DNA of 64,000 bases, taken from NCBI GenBank assembly GCA_046046455.1, contig JBJOJS010000090.1, forward strand, positions 1-64,000. Reading direction: 5' to 3'. The position numbers were made by a program, and so were the translations under genes. The notes beneath the pieces were generated by a model, which was not told the origin of the DNA, ran no database searches, and saw nothing but the letters and a program-made list of their open reading frames with translations. How positions within the stretch are numbered: the first letter of the stretch is position 1; each line of letters opens with the position of its first letter. This DNA is from Mxb001 sp046046455. Lineage in GTDB: Bacteria > Actinomycetota > Actinomycetes > S36-B12. Shown in pieces: positions 1 through 8,669 of the stretch.

Positions 1-1085
1 TGGTAAGCCAGATCCATCTGTGCGATTCGCGGATCGGACAGCGTCAGCCCGTGCTTTGCCATGTACCGATCGAGCAGGGTCAGCTTGATGACCCAGTCGA
101 TCTCTTCGGCGATCCCGGAGAGGTCCTGCGTCTCGACCGCCTTCAGCGTGCGCTCCCACAGATCGAGGCAGCGCGCATGCACTCCGTCGGGGTCGTCCGC
201 GAGACCCTGACGGTCGGCGAAATCGCGAGCCTTCTCGTAGTACTCCGCCTGGATCTGCAGCCCCGTGAGCTCGCGACCGTTGGCCAGCCGGACGGTACGC
301 GTGCCGGTCGGATCGTGACTGATCTCGCGGATGGCCCGGATCGGGTTCTCCAGTGTGAGATCGCGAAGCACGACGCCGGACTCGAGCATGCGCAGCACGA
401 GATCGGCAGATGCGACCTTCAGCAAGGTGGTCGTCTCGCTCATATTCGAGTCCCCGACGATCACGTGCAGACGGCGGTACCTCTCCGCGTCGGCGTGGGG
501 CTCGTCGCGCGTATTGATGATCGGCCTGCTGCGCGTGGTCGCGCTCGAGACACCCTCCCAGATGTGATCGGCGCGCTGGCTGATGCAGTAGACGGCTCCG
601 CGAGGGGTCTGCTGCACTTTGCCGGCACCGCAGATGACCTGACGTGAGACCAGGAAGGGCAGAATCGAGTCCGCGAGCCGCTGGAACTCCCCGTGGCGTG
701 CGACGAGGTAGTTCTCGTGACATCCGTAGGAGTTGCCCGCACTGTCGGTGTTGTTCTTGAAGAGGTAGACGTCGCCCGCGATGCCCTCATCGTGCAGACG
801 CCGCTCGGCGTCGACGAGGAGGCCTTCGAGGATCCGCTCCCCCGCTCGGTCGTGGGTGATGAGCTGGATGACGTCGTCGCACTCGGCCGTGGCGTACTCG
901 GGATGGCTCCCTACATCGAGGTACAGCCTCGACCCGTTGCGCAGGAATACGTTGCTGCTGCGCCCCCAGGAGACCACGCGCCGGAAGAGGTAACGGGCGA
1001 CTTCATCGGGGCTGAGCCGGCGCTGGCCACGGAACGTGCACGTAATGCCGTACTCCGTCTCGATGCCGTAGATGCGCCGGTCCAC
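1..1085 (-). CDS. pafA: Pup--protein ligase PafA (C-terminus cut by window edge)
   Basis: Ligase that activates the C-terminal Glu of Pup with ATP and joins it to substrate lysines, marking proteins for the proteasome. The frame opens at GTG 1085 and runs off the left edge, giving 361 of roughly 450 family residues. The glutamine-synthetase-like start YGIETEYG (6-13) and the catalytic-base motif YLDVGSHPEY (Asp57, equivalent to Asp64 of the M. tuberculosis enzyme) are intact. The GTG lies two bases past the prcA stop, with a GGGAGAGG ribosome site inside the end of prcA, so this is the last visible gene of the pup-prcB-prcA-pafA transcript. It is a paralogue of Dop; the absence of the Dop-specific N-terminal insertion separates the two. 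Confidence 0.96.
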   Translation of the reverse strand, partial: MDRRIYGIETEYGITCTFRGQRRLSPDEVARYLFRRVVSWGRSSNVFLRNGSRLYLDVGSHPEYATAECDDVIQLITHDRAGERILEGLLVDAERRLHDEGIAGDVYLFKNNTDSAGNSYGCHENYLVARHGEFQRLADSILPFLVSRQVICGAGKVQQTPRGAVYCISQRADHIWEGVSSATTRSRPIINTRDEPHADAERYRRLHVIVGDSNMSETTTLLKVASADLVLRMLESGVVLRDLTLENPIRAIREISHDPTGTRTVRLANGRELTGLQIQAEYYEKARDFADRQGLADDPDGVHARCLDLWERTLKAVETQDLSGIAEEIDWVIKLTLLDRYMAKHGLTLSDPRIAQMDLAY

Positions 1086-1087
1086 GA

Positions 1088-1843
1088 CTAGGGCACCTCT
1101 CCCCCGACACTGGGCAGGTCGGGGGAATCTGCCACGCCGGGAGATGGGGGTGCTGGCCGATCGACGCCCAGGATCCCCGCCAGGCGGTCGGCGCTCATGC
1201 GCCGGAAGGTCCGGCGGGGGCGGCTGCGCTCGAGTGCCGCCGCCTCGAGCTGCTCGGGCCCGGGAGGCGATGCCGAGGTCGATCCCAGTGCCGCCACCGC
1301 GGCGCGCACCGCCTCGTCGAGGGACATCCCCGGCCGCCACGATGCGCCCAGCGCCTCGGCGACCTCCTCTGCCTGCCCACCCATCGCGACGTACCCGTGC
1401 TCGTCGGCGACGCTGCCGTCGAAGGTAAGCCGATAGATTTCGTCGCCCGCTGGCTCCTGACCCACCTCGGCTACGACGAGCTCCACCTCGTAGGGCTTGG
1501 TCGTCTCAGTGAAGATCGAACCCAGCGTCTGGGCGTAGGCATTGGCCAGGCTGCGACCCGTCACATCACGTCGGTCGTAGGCGTAGCCGCGCATGTCGGC
1601 GAGTCGCACGCCGGCGACGCGGAGGTTCTCGAACTCGTTGTACTTCCCCACCGCGGCGAAGCCGATCCTGTCGTAGATCTCCGAGATCTTGTGCAGCGAT
1701 CTCGAGGGGTTCTCGGCGACGAAGAGGATCCCGCCGTCGTACTGCAACACGACGACACTGCGACCTCGCGCGATGCCCTTGCGGGCGTAGTCCGCCTTGT
1801 CCTTGATGATCTGCTCGGGCGATACGTAGAAGGGCACGCTCAT
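1088..1843 (-). CDS. prcA: 20S proteasome alpha subunit PrcA
   Basis: Non-catalytic alpha-ring subunit of the bacterial 20S proteasome, which gates the chamber and docks the ARC/Mpa ATPase. The 251-residue product starts MSVPFYVSPEQI, the conserved alpha-type N-terminus that forms the gate, followed by the proteasome fold. The last 50 residues are Pro/Ser-rich and variable, as in relatives. Its ATG overlaps the prcB stop by four bases (1840-1843), so the two ring subunits are translationally coupled. Family length (about 250) and position between prcB and pafA agree with the assignment. Confidence 0.97.
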   Translation of the reverse strand: MSVPFYVSPEQIIKDKADYARKGIARGRSVVVLQYDGGILFVAENPSRSLHKISEIYDRIGFAAVGKYNEFENLRVAGVRLADMRGYAYDRRDVTGRSLANAYAQTLGSIFTETTKPYEVELVVAEVGQEPAGDEIYRLTFDGSVADEHGYVAMGGQAEEVAEALGASWRPGMSLDEAVRAAVAALGSTSASPPGPEQLEAAALERSRPRRTFRRMSADRLAGILGVDRPAPPSPGVADSPDLPSVGGEVP

Positions 1844-2676
1844 GCGGCACCTCCGGGCAGCGGAGCCGTGGGCCCATCCGGGGACGTCAGTCGTGCCGCG
1901 ACAACGCGCTCGACAACACCGCCCACCTCGGATTCGGGAAGCATGCGCACGCCGTCGGCATCGGCGACGGCGATCACCGGGAAGATGCGCCGCGTGAGAT
2001 CGGGGCCACCCGTCGCCGAATCATCGTCGGCGGCGTCGTAGAGCGCCTCGACCGCGGCCATGACAGCATCCCCCGTCGACATGCTGGACCGGTAGAGCTT
2101 CTTGAGGGATCCGCGCGCGAAGACCGAACCGGAGCCGACAGCGTGATGGTCTCGCTCCTCGTAGCGCCCGCCGGTCACGTCGTACGAGAAGATCCGTCCC
2201 CGCCCGCTGTCGAGGTCGTAGCCGGCGAAGAGCGGCACGACGGCAAGCCCCTGCATGGCCATGCCGAGGTTGCCCCGCAGGAGAGTGGCGAGGCGATTGG
2301 CCTTGCCGTCGAGCGAGAGCGGCAGGCCCTCGATCTTCTCGTAGTGCTCCAACTCGACCTGGAAAAGTCGGACGAGTTCGACGGCGACGCCAGCCGCGCC
2401 CGCGATGCCCACGACAGAATGCTCATCAGCGGGGAAGACCTTCTCGATATCGCGCTGCGCGATGATGTTGCCCATCGTTGCGCGCCGGTCCCCGGCCATC
2501 ACGATCCCGTCGGTCGCCGCCAGTGCCACGATCGTCGTCGCATGGGGCACCTCGACAGTGCCCTGCGTGCTGAGGGCATGCGCGGGCCACAGGCCGGAAC
2601 CGGCCAGGAAGTCAGCAAACGACGAGCCGTGCGCCATGAACGTCTTCGGCAGGCCGCGCGATGGGTCGACCGTCAC
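1840..2676 (-). CDS. prcB: 20S proteasome beta subunit PrcB
   Basis: Catalytic beta-ring subunit, an N-terminal-nucleophile threonine protease made with a propeptide. The 278-residue precursor carries the processing site in VEVPHATTIVAL, which puts the mature N-terminal nucleophile at Thr47. The residue before the cut is Ala46, whereas the M. tuberculosis protein has Gly there as I recall it. Conserved features downstream include MAGDRRATMGN and ALYDAADDDSATGGPDL. It overlaps pup by four bases (2673-2676) and prcA by four bases, giving one tightly coupled unit read from the pup promoter. Confidence 0.97.
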   Translation of the reverse strand: MTVDPSRGLPKTFMAHGSSFADFLAGSGLWPAHALSTQGTVEVPHATTIVALAATDGIVMAGDRRATMGNIIAQRDIEKVFPADEHSVVGIAGAAGVAVELVRLFQVELEHYEKIEGLPLSLDGKANRLATLLRGNLGMAMQGLAVVPLFAGYDLDSGRGRIFSYDVTGGRYEERDHHAVGSGSVFARGSLKKLYRSSMSTGDAVMAAVEALYDAADDDSATGGPDLTRRIFPVIAVADADGVRMLPESEVGGVVERVVAARLTSPDGPTAPLPGGAA

Positions 2677-2864
2677 TGGCCGCCCTTCTGTACGAAGGAC
2701 TTCACGAACTCCTCGGCGTTCTCCTCGAGCACCTCGTCGATCTCATCGAGAATCGCGTCGACGTCAGCGTCAATGTCGCTGGGCGCACGCTCGGGCAGGA
2801 CGACCTCGTCCTGCTCCTCCTGGCCGGTGCGCGTCGAGCGTCGCTGACTGTCCTGGGTGCTCAT
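2673..2864 (-). CDS. pup: Prokaryotic ubiquitin-like protein Pup
   Basis: Small, mostly disordered modifier that PafA attaches to lysines and that ARC/Mpa recognises. It has 63 residues, the family size. The acidic central segment (about 27-52) would form the coiled-coil contact with ARC, and the C-terminus is Gly-Gly-Gln. The encoded Gln means Dop must deamidate it to Glu before ligation. The start is set by a -10-like hexamer six bases upstream (2871-2876) with no ribosome site, so the message appears leaderless. It is the first gene of the pup-prcB-prcA-pafA unit. Confidence 0.97.
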   Translation of the reverse strand: MSTQDSQRRSTRTGQEEQDEVVLPERAPSDIDADVDAILDEIDEVLEENAEEFVKSFVQKGGQ

Positions 2865-2870
2865 GGCTAC

Positions 2871-2876
2871 ACCCTA
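2871..2876 (-). promoter_or_regulatory. -10 element of the pup operon (leaderless)
   Basis: TAGGGT read on the minus strand, then six bases (GTAGCC), then the pup ATG. No purine-rich ribosome site separates them. This gives pup-prcB-prcA-pafA its own start, separate from the upstream arc-dop pair. No convincing -35 was seen. Confidence 0.6.
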
Positions 2877-2923
2877 GACGCCGGAACGCCGCACCGCCGT
2901 CCGTGCGGAGCGAGATTCCGCCC

Positions 2924-4438
2924 TCACGCGCCTCGGAGTGCCTCGAGGAGCTGCTCTGCGGTCGGGGCCGAATCCAGCAGCCGGCCAACGTGGTCACGGG
3001 TGCCGCGCACCGGTTCGAGAGTGGGAACCCGCTGGAGGGCGTCCTGGCCCGGGATGTCGAAGATCACCGAGTCCCATGAGGCGGCAGCGACCGCGTCGCC
3101 GTACCTGCGCAGGCACTCTCCGCGGAAGTAGGCCCGCGTGTCCGTCGGCGGGTACTCCCTGGCCTCCGCGACCTCCTCGGGGCTCGTCAGTCGCTCCAGA
3201 CGGCCCGTCGACTCCAGACGTAGGGCAAGGCCCCGCTCGGGCCGGATATCGGCGTACTGAAGATCGACGAGTTCGAGCCGGGCATGCCCCCACTCGAGTC
3301 CGTCGCGACGGCGATACCCGTCGAGCAACGCGAGCTTGGCCACCCAGTCGACGCGGTCGGCAGCGAGGCGCGGATCCTCGGCGAGATCGGAGAGGACCCG
3401 ATCCCAGCGATGCAGGACGTCCGCAGTCTGCGCATCAACTCCCGCGACGGCCTCCCGCTGGACAAGGTCGACCGCTGCTTCGAGATACGCACGCTGGATC
3501 TCGAGGGCCGTAAGACGCCGGCCGTCGCGGAGGGTGAGGCGGTGCGCCAGGGTCGGGTCGTGGGAGACGGCGTGGATCTCGCGAACCGGATCCTCGAGGA
3601 CCAGGTCGCCCGGCAGCGCACCCGCTTCAATGAGCGCGAGGACCAGGCTCGTGGAGCCCATCTTGAGGTAGGTCGCCGCCTCGGCCAGATTGGCATCTCC
3701 GACAATGACGTGCAGTCGCCGATGGCGCTCCGGATCGGCGTGCGGCTCATCCCGGGTGTTGATGATGGGGCGCTTGAGGGTCGTCTCGAGACCCACCTCG
3801 ACCTCGAAGAAGTCGGCACGCTGGGAGAGTTGGAATCCGGTCTCTCGCCCCTCCTGGCCCCGACCTACCCTGCCTGCCCCGGCGAAGACCTGGCGCGTGA
3901 CGAAGAACGGAGTGAGGTCGCGCACGATGTCGGCGAAGGGCGTGCTCCGCCGCATGAGGTAGTTCTCATGGCAGCCGTACGACGCGCCCTTGTTGTCCGT
4001 GTTGTTCTTGTAGAGCTGGATGGTGAATGGTCCGCTGCGCGTCGCCACCTCCGCCGCCGCGGCCATGATCTCCATGCCCGCGCGATCCCAGAGCACCGCA
4101 TCCCGGGGATTGGTCACCTCGGGACTGGAGTACTCCGGATGGGCGTGGTCGACGTAGAGCCGCGCCCCGTTGGTGAGGATGAGGTTGGCCAGCCCGAGGT
4201 CCTCATCGGTGAGCTGGCTGGGATCAGCCTCGGCCCGCGACATGTCGTAGCCGCGCGCGTCACGTAGCGGGTGCTCCTCGTCGAAGTCCCAGCGTGCCCT
4301 GCTGCGTCGGTCCCCCACCGCGATGCCGGTGTACGACGTGACGACCGCCGACGATGTCGTCATCGCGTTTACATGAGGATGGCCCGGGACGCTGATGCCG
4401 TACTCGGTCTCGATGCCCATGACACGGTGCACGCTCAT
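2924..4438 (-). CDS. dop: Pup deamidase/depupylase Dop
   Basis: Deamidates the C-terminal Gln of Pup and also cleaves Pup from substrates. The 504-residue product begins MSVHRVMGIETEYGISVPG; like PafA it has the glutamine-synthetase-like fold. The insertion at about residues 38-78, absent from PafA, is the Dop loop, and the catalytic motif YVDHAHPEYS contains Asp97 (Asp94 in M. tuberculosis). The Pup encoded next door ends in Gln, so this enzyme is required. It lies 15 bp downstream of arc, probably on the same message, and 59 bp upstream of pup, which has its own promoter. Confidence 0.96.
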   Translation of the reverse strand: MSVHRVMGIETEYGISVPGHPHVNAMTTSSAVVTSYTGIAVGDRRSRARWDFDEEHPLRDARGYDMSRAEADPSQLTDEDLGLANLILTNGARLYVDHAHPEYSSPEVTNPRDAVLWDRAGMEIMAAAAEVATRSGPFTIQLYKNNTDNKGASYGCHENYLMRRSTPFADIVRDLTPFFVTRQVFAGAGRVGRGQEGRETGFQLSQRADFFEVEVGLETTLKRPIINTRDEPHADPERHRRLHVIVGDANLAEAATYLKMGSTSLVLALIEAGALPGDLVLEDPVREIHAVSHDPTLAHRLTLRDGRRLTALEIQRAYLEAAVDLVQREAVAGVDAQTADVLHRWDRVLSDLAEDPRLAADRVDWVAKLALLDGYRRRDGLEWGHARLELVDLQYADIRPERGLALRLESTGRLERLTSPEEVAEAREYPPTDTRAYFRGECLRRYGDAVAAASWDSVIFDIPGQDALQRVPTLEPVRGTRDHVGRLLDSAPTAEQLLEALRGA

Positions 4439-4453
4439 CGCATCGCCCGCGGA

Positions 4454-6106
4454 TCAGAGGTACTGGCCGGTGTTGGGCACGGTGTCGATGAGGCGTCCGG
4501 CCTCCGTGCCCTGCTTGCCCTGGACCAGCGTCCTGATGAAGACGATGCGCTCGCCCTTCTTGCCCGAGATCCGCGCCCAGTCGTCGGGGTTCGTCGTGTT
4601 CGGCAGGTCCTCGTTCTCGCGGAACTCATCGACGCACGCGGTCAGGAGATGCTGGACACGGATGCCCTTCTGGCCCTCGTCGAGGAAGTCCTTGATGGCC
4701 ATCTTCTTGGCGCGCGCGACAATGTTCTCGAGCATGGCGCCGGAGTTGAAGTCCTTGAAGTAGAGGACTTCCTTATCGCCGTTGGCGTAGGTCACCTCGA
4801 GGAAGCGATTCTCGTCCTCCTCGGAGTACATCCGCTCGACTGCGCGCTGGATCATGGCGGCGCAGGTCGCCTCAGCATCGCCACCATGCTCGCCCACGTC
4901 ATCCGGGTGCAGCGGGAGATCCGGCGTGAGGTACTTGCTGAGGATGTCGCGCGCCGCTTCGGCGTCGGGTCGCTGGATCTTGATCTTCACGTCGAGGCGC
5001 CCGGGACGCAGGATCGCCGGGTCGATCATGTCCTCGCGGTTGGACGCGCCGATGACGATGACGTTCTCGAGGCTCTCCACACCGTCGATCTCGCTCAGCA
5101 GCTGCGGGACGATGGTGTTCTCGACGTCGCTGGATACACCCGAGCCACGAGTGCGGAAGAGAGAGTCCATCTCGTCGAAGAAGACGATGACGGGCATGCC
5201 TTCCGACGCCTTCTCGCGCGCCCGCTGGAAGACCAGTCGGATGTGGCGCTCCGTCTCTCCTACGTACTTGTTGAGCAGCTCGGGGCCTTTGATGTTGAGG
5301 AAGTAGGAACGCCCCTCCTGCCGGCCGGTGCGCTGCGCCACCTTCTTGGCCAGGGAGTTGGCAACGGCCTTGGCGATGAGCGTCTTGCCGCATCCGGGTG
5401 GCCCGTAGAGCAGGATGCCCTTGGGTGGAGCGAGGCGGTGCTCCTCGAAGAGGTCCGGGTGGAGGAACGGCAACTCGACAGCGTCCTTGATGGCATCGAT
5501 CTGACTTCCAAGGCCGCCGATGTCGGCGTAGTCGACGTCCGGGACCTCCTCGAGGACGAGTTCCTCGACCTCGGACTTCGGGATCACCTCGAACACATAG
5601 CCGCTGCGCGGCTCCATGAGCAGCGAGTCACCGGCCCGTAGCGTGCGCGTACGCAGCGGCTCGGCAAGGCCCACGACGCGCTCCTCGTCCGCGCGACCGA
5701 TGACGAGGGCACGCTCGCCATCGGCAAGGAGCTCCTTGAGCATCACGATCTCGCCGATGCGCTCGAACTCGCGCACGCCCACGATGTTGAGCGCCTCGTT
5801 GAGCATGACCTCCTGCCCGGGCTGAAGGGTCGAGGCGTCCACATCGGGGGTGGCCACCAGCCGCATCTTGCGTCCGGCGACCGCGACATCGAGCGAACCG
5901 TCCTCCAGGCGAGCCAGGAAGACGCCGTAAGTGCCCGGGGGCTCGGCCAGCCGATCGACCTCGGCCTTGAGGGCGACGATCTGCTCGCGGGCATCGCGCA
6001 GAGTGGCGACGAGCCTTCCGTTGTGCGCCTGGGCGGCGGCCAACTCGGATTCCAGTACGCGCAGACGCTCGTCGGGAGTGCGCATCGCGGGGTCCCGCTC
6101 AGTCAT
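4454..6106 (-). CDS. arc: Proteasome-associated AAA ATPase ARC/Mpa
   Basis: Hexameric unfoldase that binds pupylated proteins and threads them into the 20S proteasome. The 550 residues show an N-terminal coiled coil (about 15-55) that binds Pup, OB-type domains (about 60-165), and one AAA module with Walker A GPPGCGKT (235-242) and Walker B FFDEMD (309-314). The C-terminus NTGQYL carries the penultimate Tyr that docks in PrcA pockets. A GGGAGG ribosome site lies seven bases before the ATG, so this gene is read with a leader. Confidence 0.97.
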   Translation of the reverse strand: MTERDPAMRTPDERLRVLESELAAAQAHNGRLVATLRDAREQIVALKAEVDRLAEPPGTYGVFLARLEDGSLDVAVAGRKMRLVATPDVDASTLQPGQEVMLNEALNIVGVREFERIGEIVMLKELLADGERALVIGRADEERVVGLAEPLRTRTLRAGDSLLMEPRSGYVFEVIPKSEVEELVLEEVPDVDYADIGGLGSQIDAIKDAVELPFLHPDLFEEHRLAPPKGILLYGPPGCGKTLIAKAVANSLAKKVAQRTGRQEGRSYFLNIKGPELLNKYVGETERHIRLVFQRAREKASEGMPVIVFFDEMDSLFRTRGSGVSSDVENTIVPQLLSEIDGVESLENVIVIGASNREDMIDPAILRPGRLDVKIKIQRPDAEAARDILSKYLTPDLPLHPDDVGEHGGDAEATCAAMIQRAVERMYSEEDENRFLEVTYANGDKEVLYFKDFNSGAMLENIVARAKKMAIKDFLDEGQKGIRVQHLLTACVDEFRENEDLPNTTNPDDWARISGKKGERIVFIRTLVQGKQGTEAGRLIDTVPNTGQYL

Positions 6107-6138
6107 GCCACGCCTCCCTGGTCGGTGCCGTCCCCTCG

Positions 6139-6144
6139 ACCCTA
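6139..6144 (-). promoter_or_regulatory. Candidate -10 element for arc-dop
   Basis: TAGGGT on the minus strand 33 bp before the arc ATG. It would leave a leader of about 25 nt containing the GGGAGG ribosome site. Based on hexamer resemblance only. Confidence 0.4.
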
Positions 6145-6169
6145 CCCACAGGTGGGCGTCACGCGCCTG

Positions 6170-7030
6170 TCACGCGCCGGTGCCCTCCGCCGTCATCCCC
6201 TTGGCAGGGCGCCGACGCCGGGGAGGTGCCACCGTGCCCTCGGCCAGACGTCGTGTCGCCAGCAGGAAGCCCGTATGACCGATCATGCGGTGATCCGGGC
6301 GCACCGCGAGTCCCTCGAGGTGCCAGGTGCGCACGAGGGATTCCTCGGCTCGAGGCTCCGTCCACCGCCCATCGGCGCGCAGATCCTCGGCGATCCGCGA
6401 CAGTTGCGTGGTCGTCGCGACGTACACGACGAGGACTCCACCGGGGCGCAGGGCATGGGCCACCGCGTCGACGTGCTCCCAGGGATCGAGCATGTCGAGC
6501 ACCACGGCATCGAAGGGGGCGTCGTCGGCCCACGGGCGCTCCGCGAGATCGCCGACGTGCAGTGTCCAGTTGGCTGGCTGGTCGCCGAACCAGCGCGTGA
6601 CATTGGCGCGCGCCGTCTCAGCGAAGTCCGGGCGCCGCTCGCACGACACGACGCGTCCCTCGGCACCGACGGTCTGGATGAGCGTGCACGTGAGCGCGCC
6701 TGAGCCCGCACCAGCCTCGAGCACGGACCAGCCGGGTCGCAGGCCCGTGAGCATCGCGATCCGTGCCGAGTCCTTGGGGTAGATGACAGCGGCTCCCCTC
6801 GGCATGGACAGGACGAAGTCCTCGAGCAGGGAGCGCAAGGCGACGTAGCGCGTCCCGCCCGTCGTCGTGACGACGATGCCCTCGGGCTTGCCGAGTAGGT
6901 CGTCGTGTGCGATCGACCCGCGATGGGTGTGGAAGGTCGCACCCGGTTGGAGGATCAGTGTGTGGTGGCGCCCCCGATCATCGGTGATCTGAACGATGTC
7001 ACCCGGGGAGAGCACCCGATCGCCGGTCAT
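6170..7030 (-). CDS. trmI: tRNA (adenine-58-N1)-methyltransferase TrmI
   Basis: Makes m1A58 in the T-loop of tRNAs using S-adenosylmethionine. The 286-residue protein has the N-terminal barrel typical of TrmI (about 1-70), the SAM-binding motif VLEAGAGSGALT (about 106-117) and the motif VVLDMLDPW, followed by a basic C-terminal tail. Its homologue Rv2118c occupies the same place near the proteasome genes in M. tuberculosis. The start codon overlaps the stop of the preceding HAD gene (7027-7030), so the two are coupled and have no promoter between them. Confidence 0.94.
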   Translation of the reverse strand: MTGDRVLSPGDIVQITDDRGRHHTLILQPGATFHTHRGSIAHDDLLGKPEGIVVTTTGGTRYVALRSLLEDFVLSMPRGAAVIYPKDSARIAMLTGLRPGWSVLEAGAGSGALTCTLIQTVGAEGRVVSCERRPDFAETARANVTRWFGDQPANWTLHVGDLAERPWADDAPFDAVVLDMLDPWEHVDAVAHALRPGGVLVVYVATTTQLSRIAEDLRADGRWTEPRAEESLVRTWHLEGLAVRPDHRMIGHTGFLLATRRLAEGTVAPPRRRRPAKGMTAEGTGA

Positions 7031-7707
7031 CCGGGGAGGCTAGCCCAAGCGCGGAGATCATCCAGCGTCACGCCATCGAGCGTCGTCACGACGGTGCGAC
7101 GCGGGTGCTCCGGGATCGAGACGAGATGCGGCACCGCGAGGACATAGGCCCCGCTGGCCTGCCCTGACGCTACGCCCGTGGGCGAGTCCTCGATGACGAT
7201 GCACGATTCGATCGGGGCGCCCAGACGTCGCGCCGCCTCGAGATAGGGCTCCGGATGCGGCTTGCCCTCATCGACCTCGTCACCCGCGACAGTGACGTCG
7301 AATGCCGGATCAGGTACGCCGGGATGGTGCGACACGGCATCGGATACGGCATCGAGCAGTCGTCGATGCGACGCGGAGACCAGCGCCGTGGGAATCCCCG
7401 CGGACCGGCACTCGGTGAGGAGCTCCAGGGCTCCGGGACGCCACTCCAGGTCCCCCGATCGCAGCAGCATCTCCATGGCCTCCAGCAGCTGCTCGCCGAT
7501 CACGTCGGGTGGGTGCGGTGCGCCCGTGCGCTCGGCCATGTACGCCGTGACCCGCTCCAGGGGGCCGCCCAGGCAGTGTGCCTGATCCTCGCGGGTCCAG
7601 GTGCCGCCCCAGGCGCCCACCGTTCGGCATTCGGCGTCCCACCAGAGGTCCTCGGAGTCCAAGAGCGTGCCATCGAGGTCGAAGAGCACGGCGGCTGGCA
7701 GGGTCAT
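7027..7707 (-). CDS. HAD-superfamily phosphatase (HAD-IA, beta-phosphoglucomutase-like)
   Basis: Probable small-molecule phosphatase or mutase of the haloacid dehalogenase superfamily; the substrate is unknown. The 226 residues contain the nucleophile motif FDLDGTLLD (9-17), a helical cap, motif II at LVSASH, the lysine in DEGKPHPEPYL and the acidic pair in VIEDSPTG. The frame stays open far upstream, but ATG 7707 is chosen because FDLDGT must be near the N-terminus and a -10-like hexamer ends eight bases before it. It is coupled to trmI by a four-base overlap. Confidence 0.9.
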   Translation of the reverse strand: MTLPAAVLFDLDGTLLDSEDLWWDAECRTVGAWGGTWTREDQAHCLGGPLERVTAYMAERTGAPHPPDVIGEQLLEAMEMLLRSGDLEWRPGALELLTECRSAGIPTALVSASHRRLLDAVSDAVSHHPGVPDPAFDVTVAGDEVDEGKPHPEPYLEAARRLGAPIESCIVIEDSPTGVASGQASGAYVLAVPHLVSIPEHPRRTVVTTLDGVTLDDLRAWASLPG

Positions 7708-7715
7708 GGTCGAGC

Positions 7716-7721
7716 AGGCTA
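7716..7721 (-). promoter_or_regulatory. -10 element of HAD-trmI (leaderless)
   Basis: TAGCCT on the minus strand, eight bases before the ATG at 7707; no ribosome site lies between. Confidence 0.5.
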
Positions 7722-7800
7722 CGCGTCGGGCTCCCGAGCCCGTATGTGACGTAGGGTGAGCGCGCCGGGGGCGGATGTCTCGGGGACCGGAGGTGGTCGC

Positions 7801-8652
7801 ATGATCGAATTCGAGGCGCTGCCCGAGCTCGTCGATCCGGTTCTGGTCGCGGCCTTCGAGGGTTGGAACGACGCGGGCGACGCCGCCAGCGACGCGGTGA
7901 GCCATCTCATCGACGTCTGGGGTGCGATGCCCCTTGCCGAGATCGACCCCGAGGACTACTACGACTACCAGGTCAACCGTCCGATGATCGCGTTCGACGA
8001 GGAGGGTGTGCGTCGGCTGACCTGGCCGACCACGCGCATCTACGTCGCTCGCCTTCCCCTGGCAACGAGGGATGTCGTACTCGTCCATGGGATCGAGCCC
8101 AACATGCGTTGGCGTCAGTTCACCGAGGAGATCCTCGGCCTCGCCGCCGAACTCGGGGTCACGCTGTCCGTCACCCTCGGCGCGCTGCTCTCCGACAGCC
8201 CACACTCGCGCCCCGTACCCGTGACGGGCACGTCGACGGATCCGGGCACGGCACTCAGCCTCGGTCTCGAGCCGTCCCACTACGAGGGGCCGACCGGCAT
8301 CGTGGGCGTGCTCCAGGAGGCCTGCAGCAGGCGTGGCCTGCCTGCGGTGTCCCTGTGGGCGGCCGTCCCCCACTATGTCGCTCAGGCGCCTTCGCCCAAG
8401 GCGACCCTCGCCCTGGTGCGTCGCGTGGAAGACCTCCTGGACGTTCCGGTCCCCCTCGGGGACCTCGTCGAGGACGCCCGCGCCTGGGAGATCGGGGTCG
8501 ACGAACTCGCCGCGGACGACGAGGAGGTCGCCGACTACGTGCGACAACTCGAGGAAGCACGCGACACGACGGACCTCCCCGAGGCGAGCGGTGAGGCCAT
8601 CGCCCGCGAGTTCGAGCGCTACCTGCGCCGCCGCGGCACCGACGGCGGCTGA
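7801..8652 (+). CDS. PAC2 family protein (proteasome assembly chaperone-like fold)
   Basis: PAC2-family protein of 283 residues. The family shares the fold of eukaryotic proteasome assembly chaperone 2, but a chaperone role for actinobacterial members is not established. Visible features are the N-terminal motif AFEGWNDAGDAAS, typical of the family, and an acidic C-terminal third. A GGAGGTGG ribosome site at 7789-7796 selects ATG 7801 over an in-frame ATG 45 bp upstream. M. tuberculosis also has a PAC2 gene (Rv2125) close to its proteasome genes, so the linkage is old. It ends head-on against pgi, nine bases apart. Confidence 0.9.
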   Translation: MIEFEALPELVDPVLVAAFEGWNDAGDAASDAVSHLIDVWGAMPLAEIDPEDYYDYQVNRPMIAFDEEGVRRLTWPTTRIYVARLPLATRDVVLVHGIEPNMRWRQFTEEILGLAAELGVTLSVTLGALLSDSPHSRPVPVTGTSTDPGTALSLGLEPSHYEGPTGIVGVLQEACSRRGLPAVSLWAAVPHYVAQAPSPKATLALVRRVEDLLDVPVPLGDLVEDARAWEIGVDELAADDEEVADYVRQLEEARDTTDLPEASGEAIAREFERYLRRRGTDGG

Positions 8653-8669
8653 GCCGCGGATTCAGCCGC
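8645..8669. terminator. Bidirectional hairpin spanning both stop codons of PAC2 and pgi
   Basis: GCGGCTGA (8645-8652) can pair with TCAGCCGC (8662-8669) across a nine-base loop. The stem contains the PAC2 stop TGA and the pgi stop on the other strand. There is no T-run, as is common in high-G+C terminators. Confidence 0.45.

Noticed and set aside
3284..5641. Long plus-strand open frames opposite dop and arc
   Set aside because: Both strands stay open because of third-position G/C; the minus-strand products are unmistakable family members.
7708..8547. Long upstream extension of the HAD reading frame on the minus strand
   Set aside because: It is antisense to the PAC2 gene; the HAD nucleophile motif must lie near the N-terminus and ATG 7707 has a promoter hexamer.
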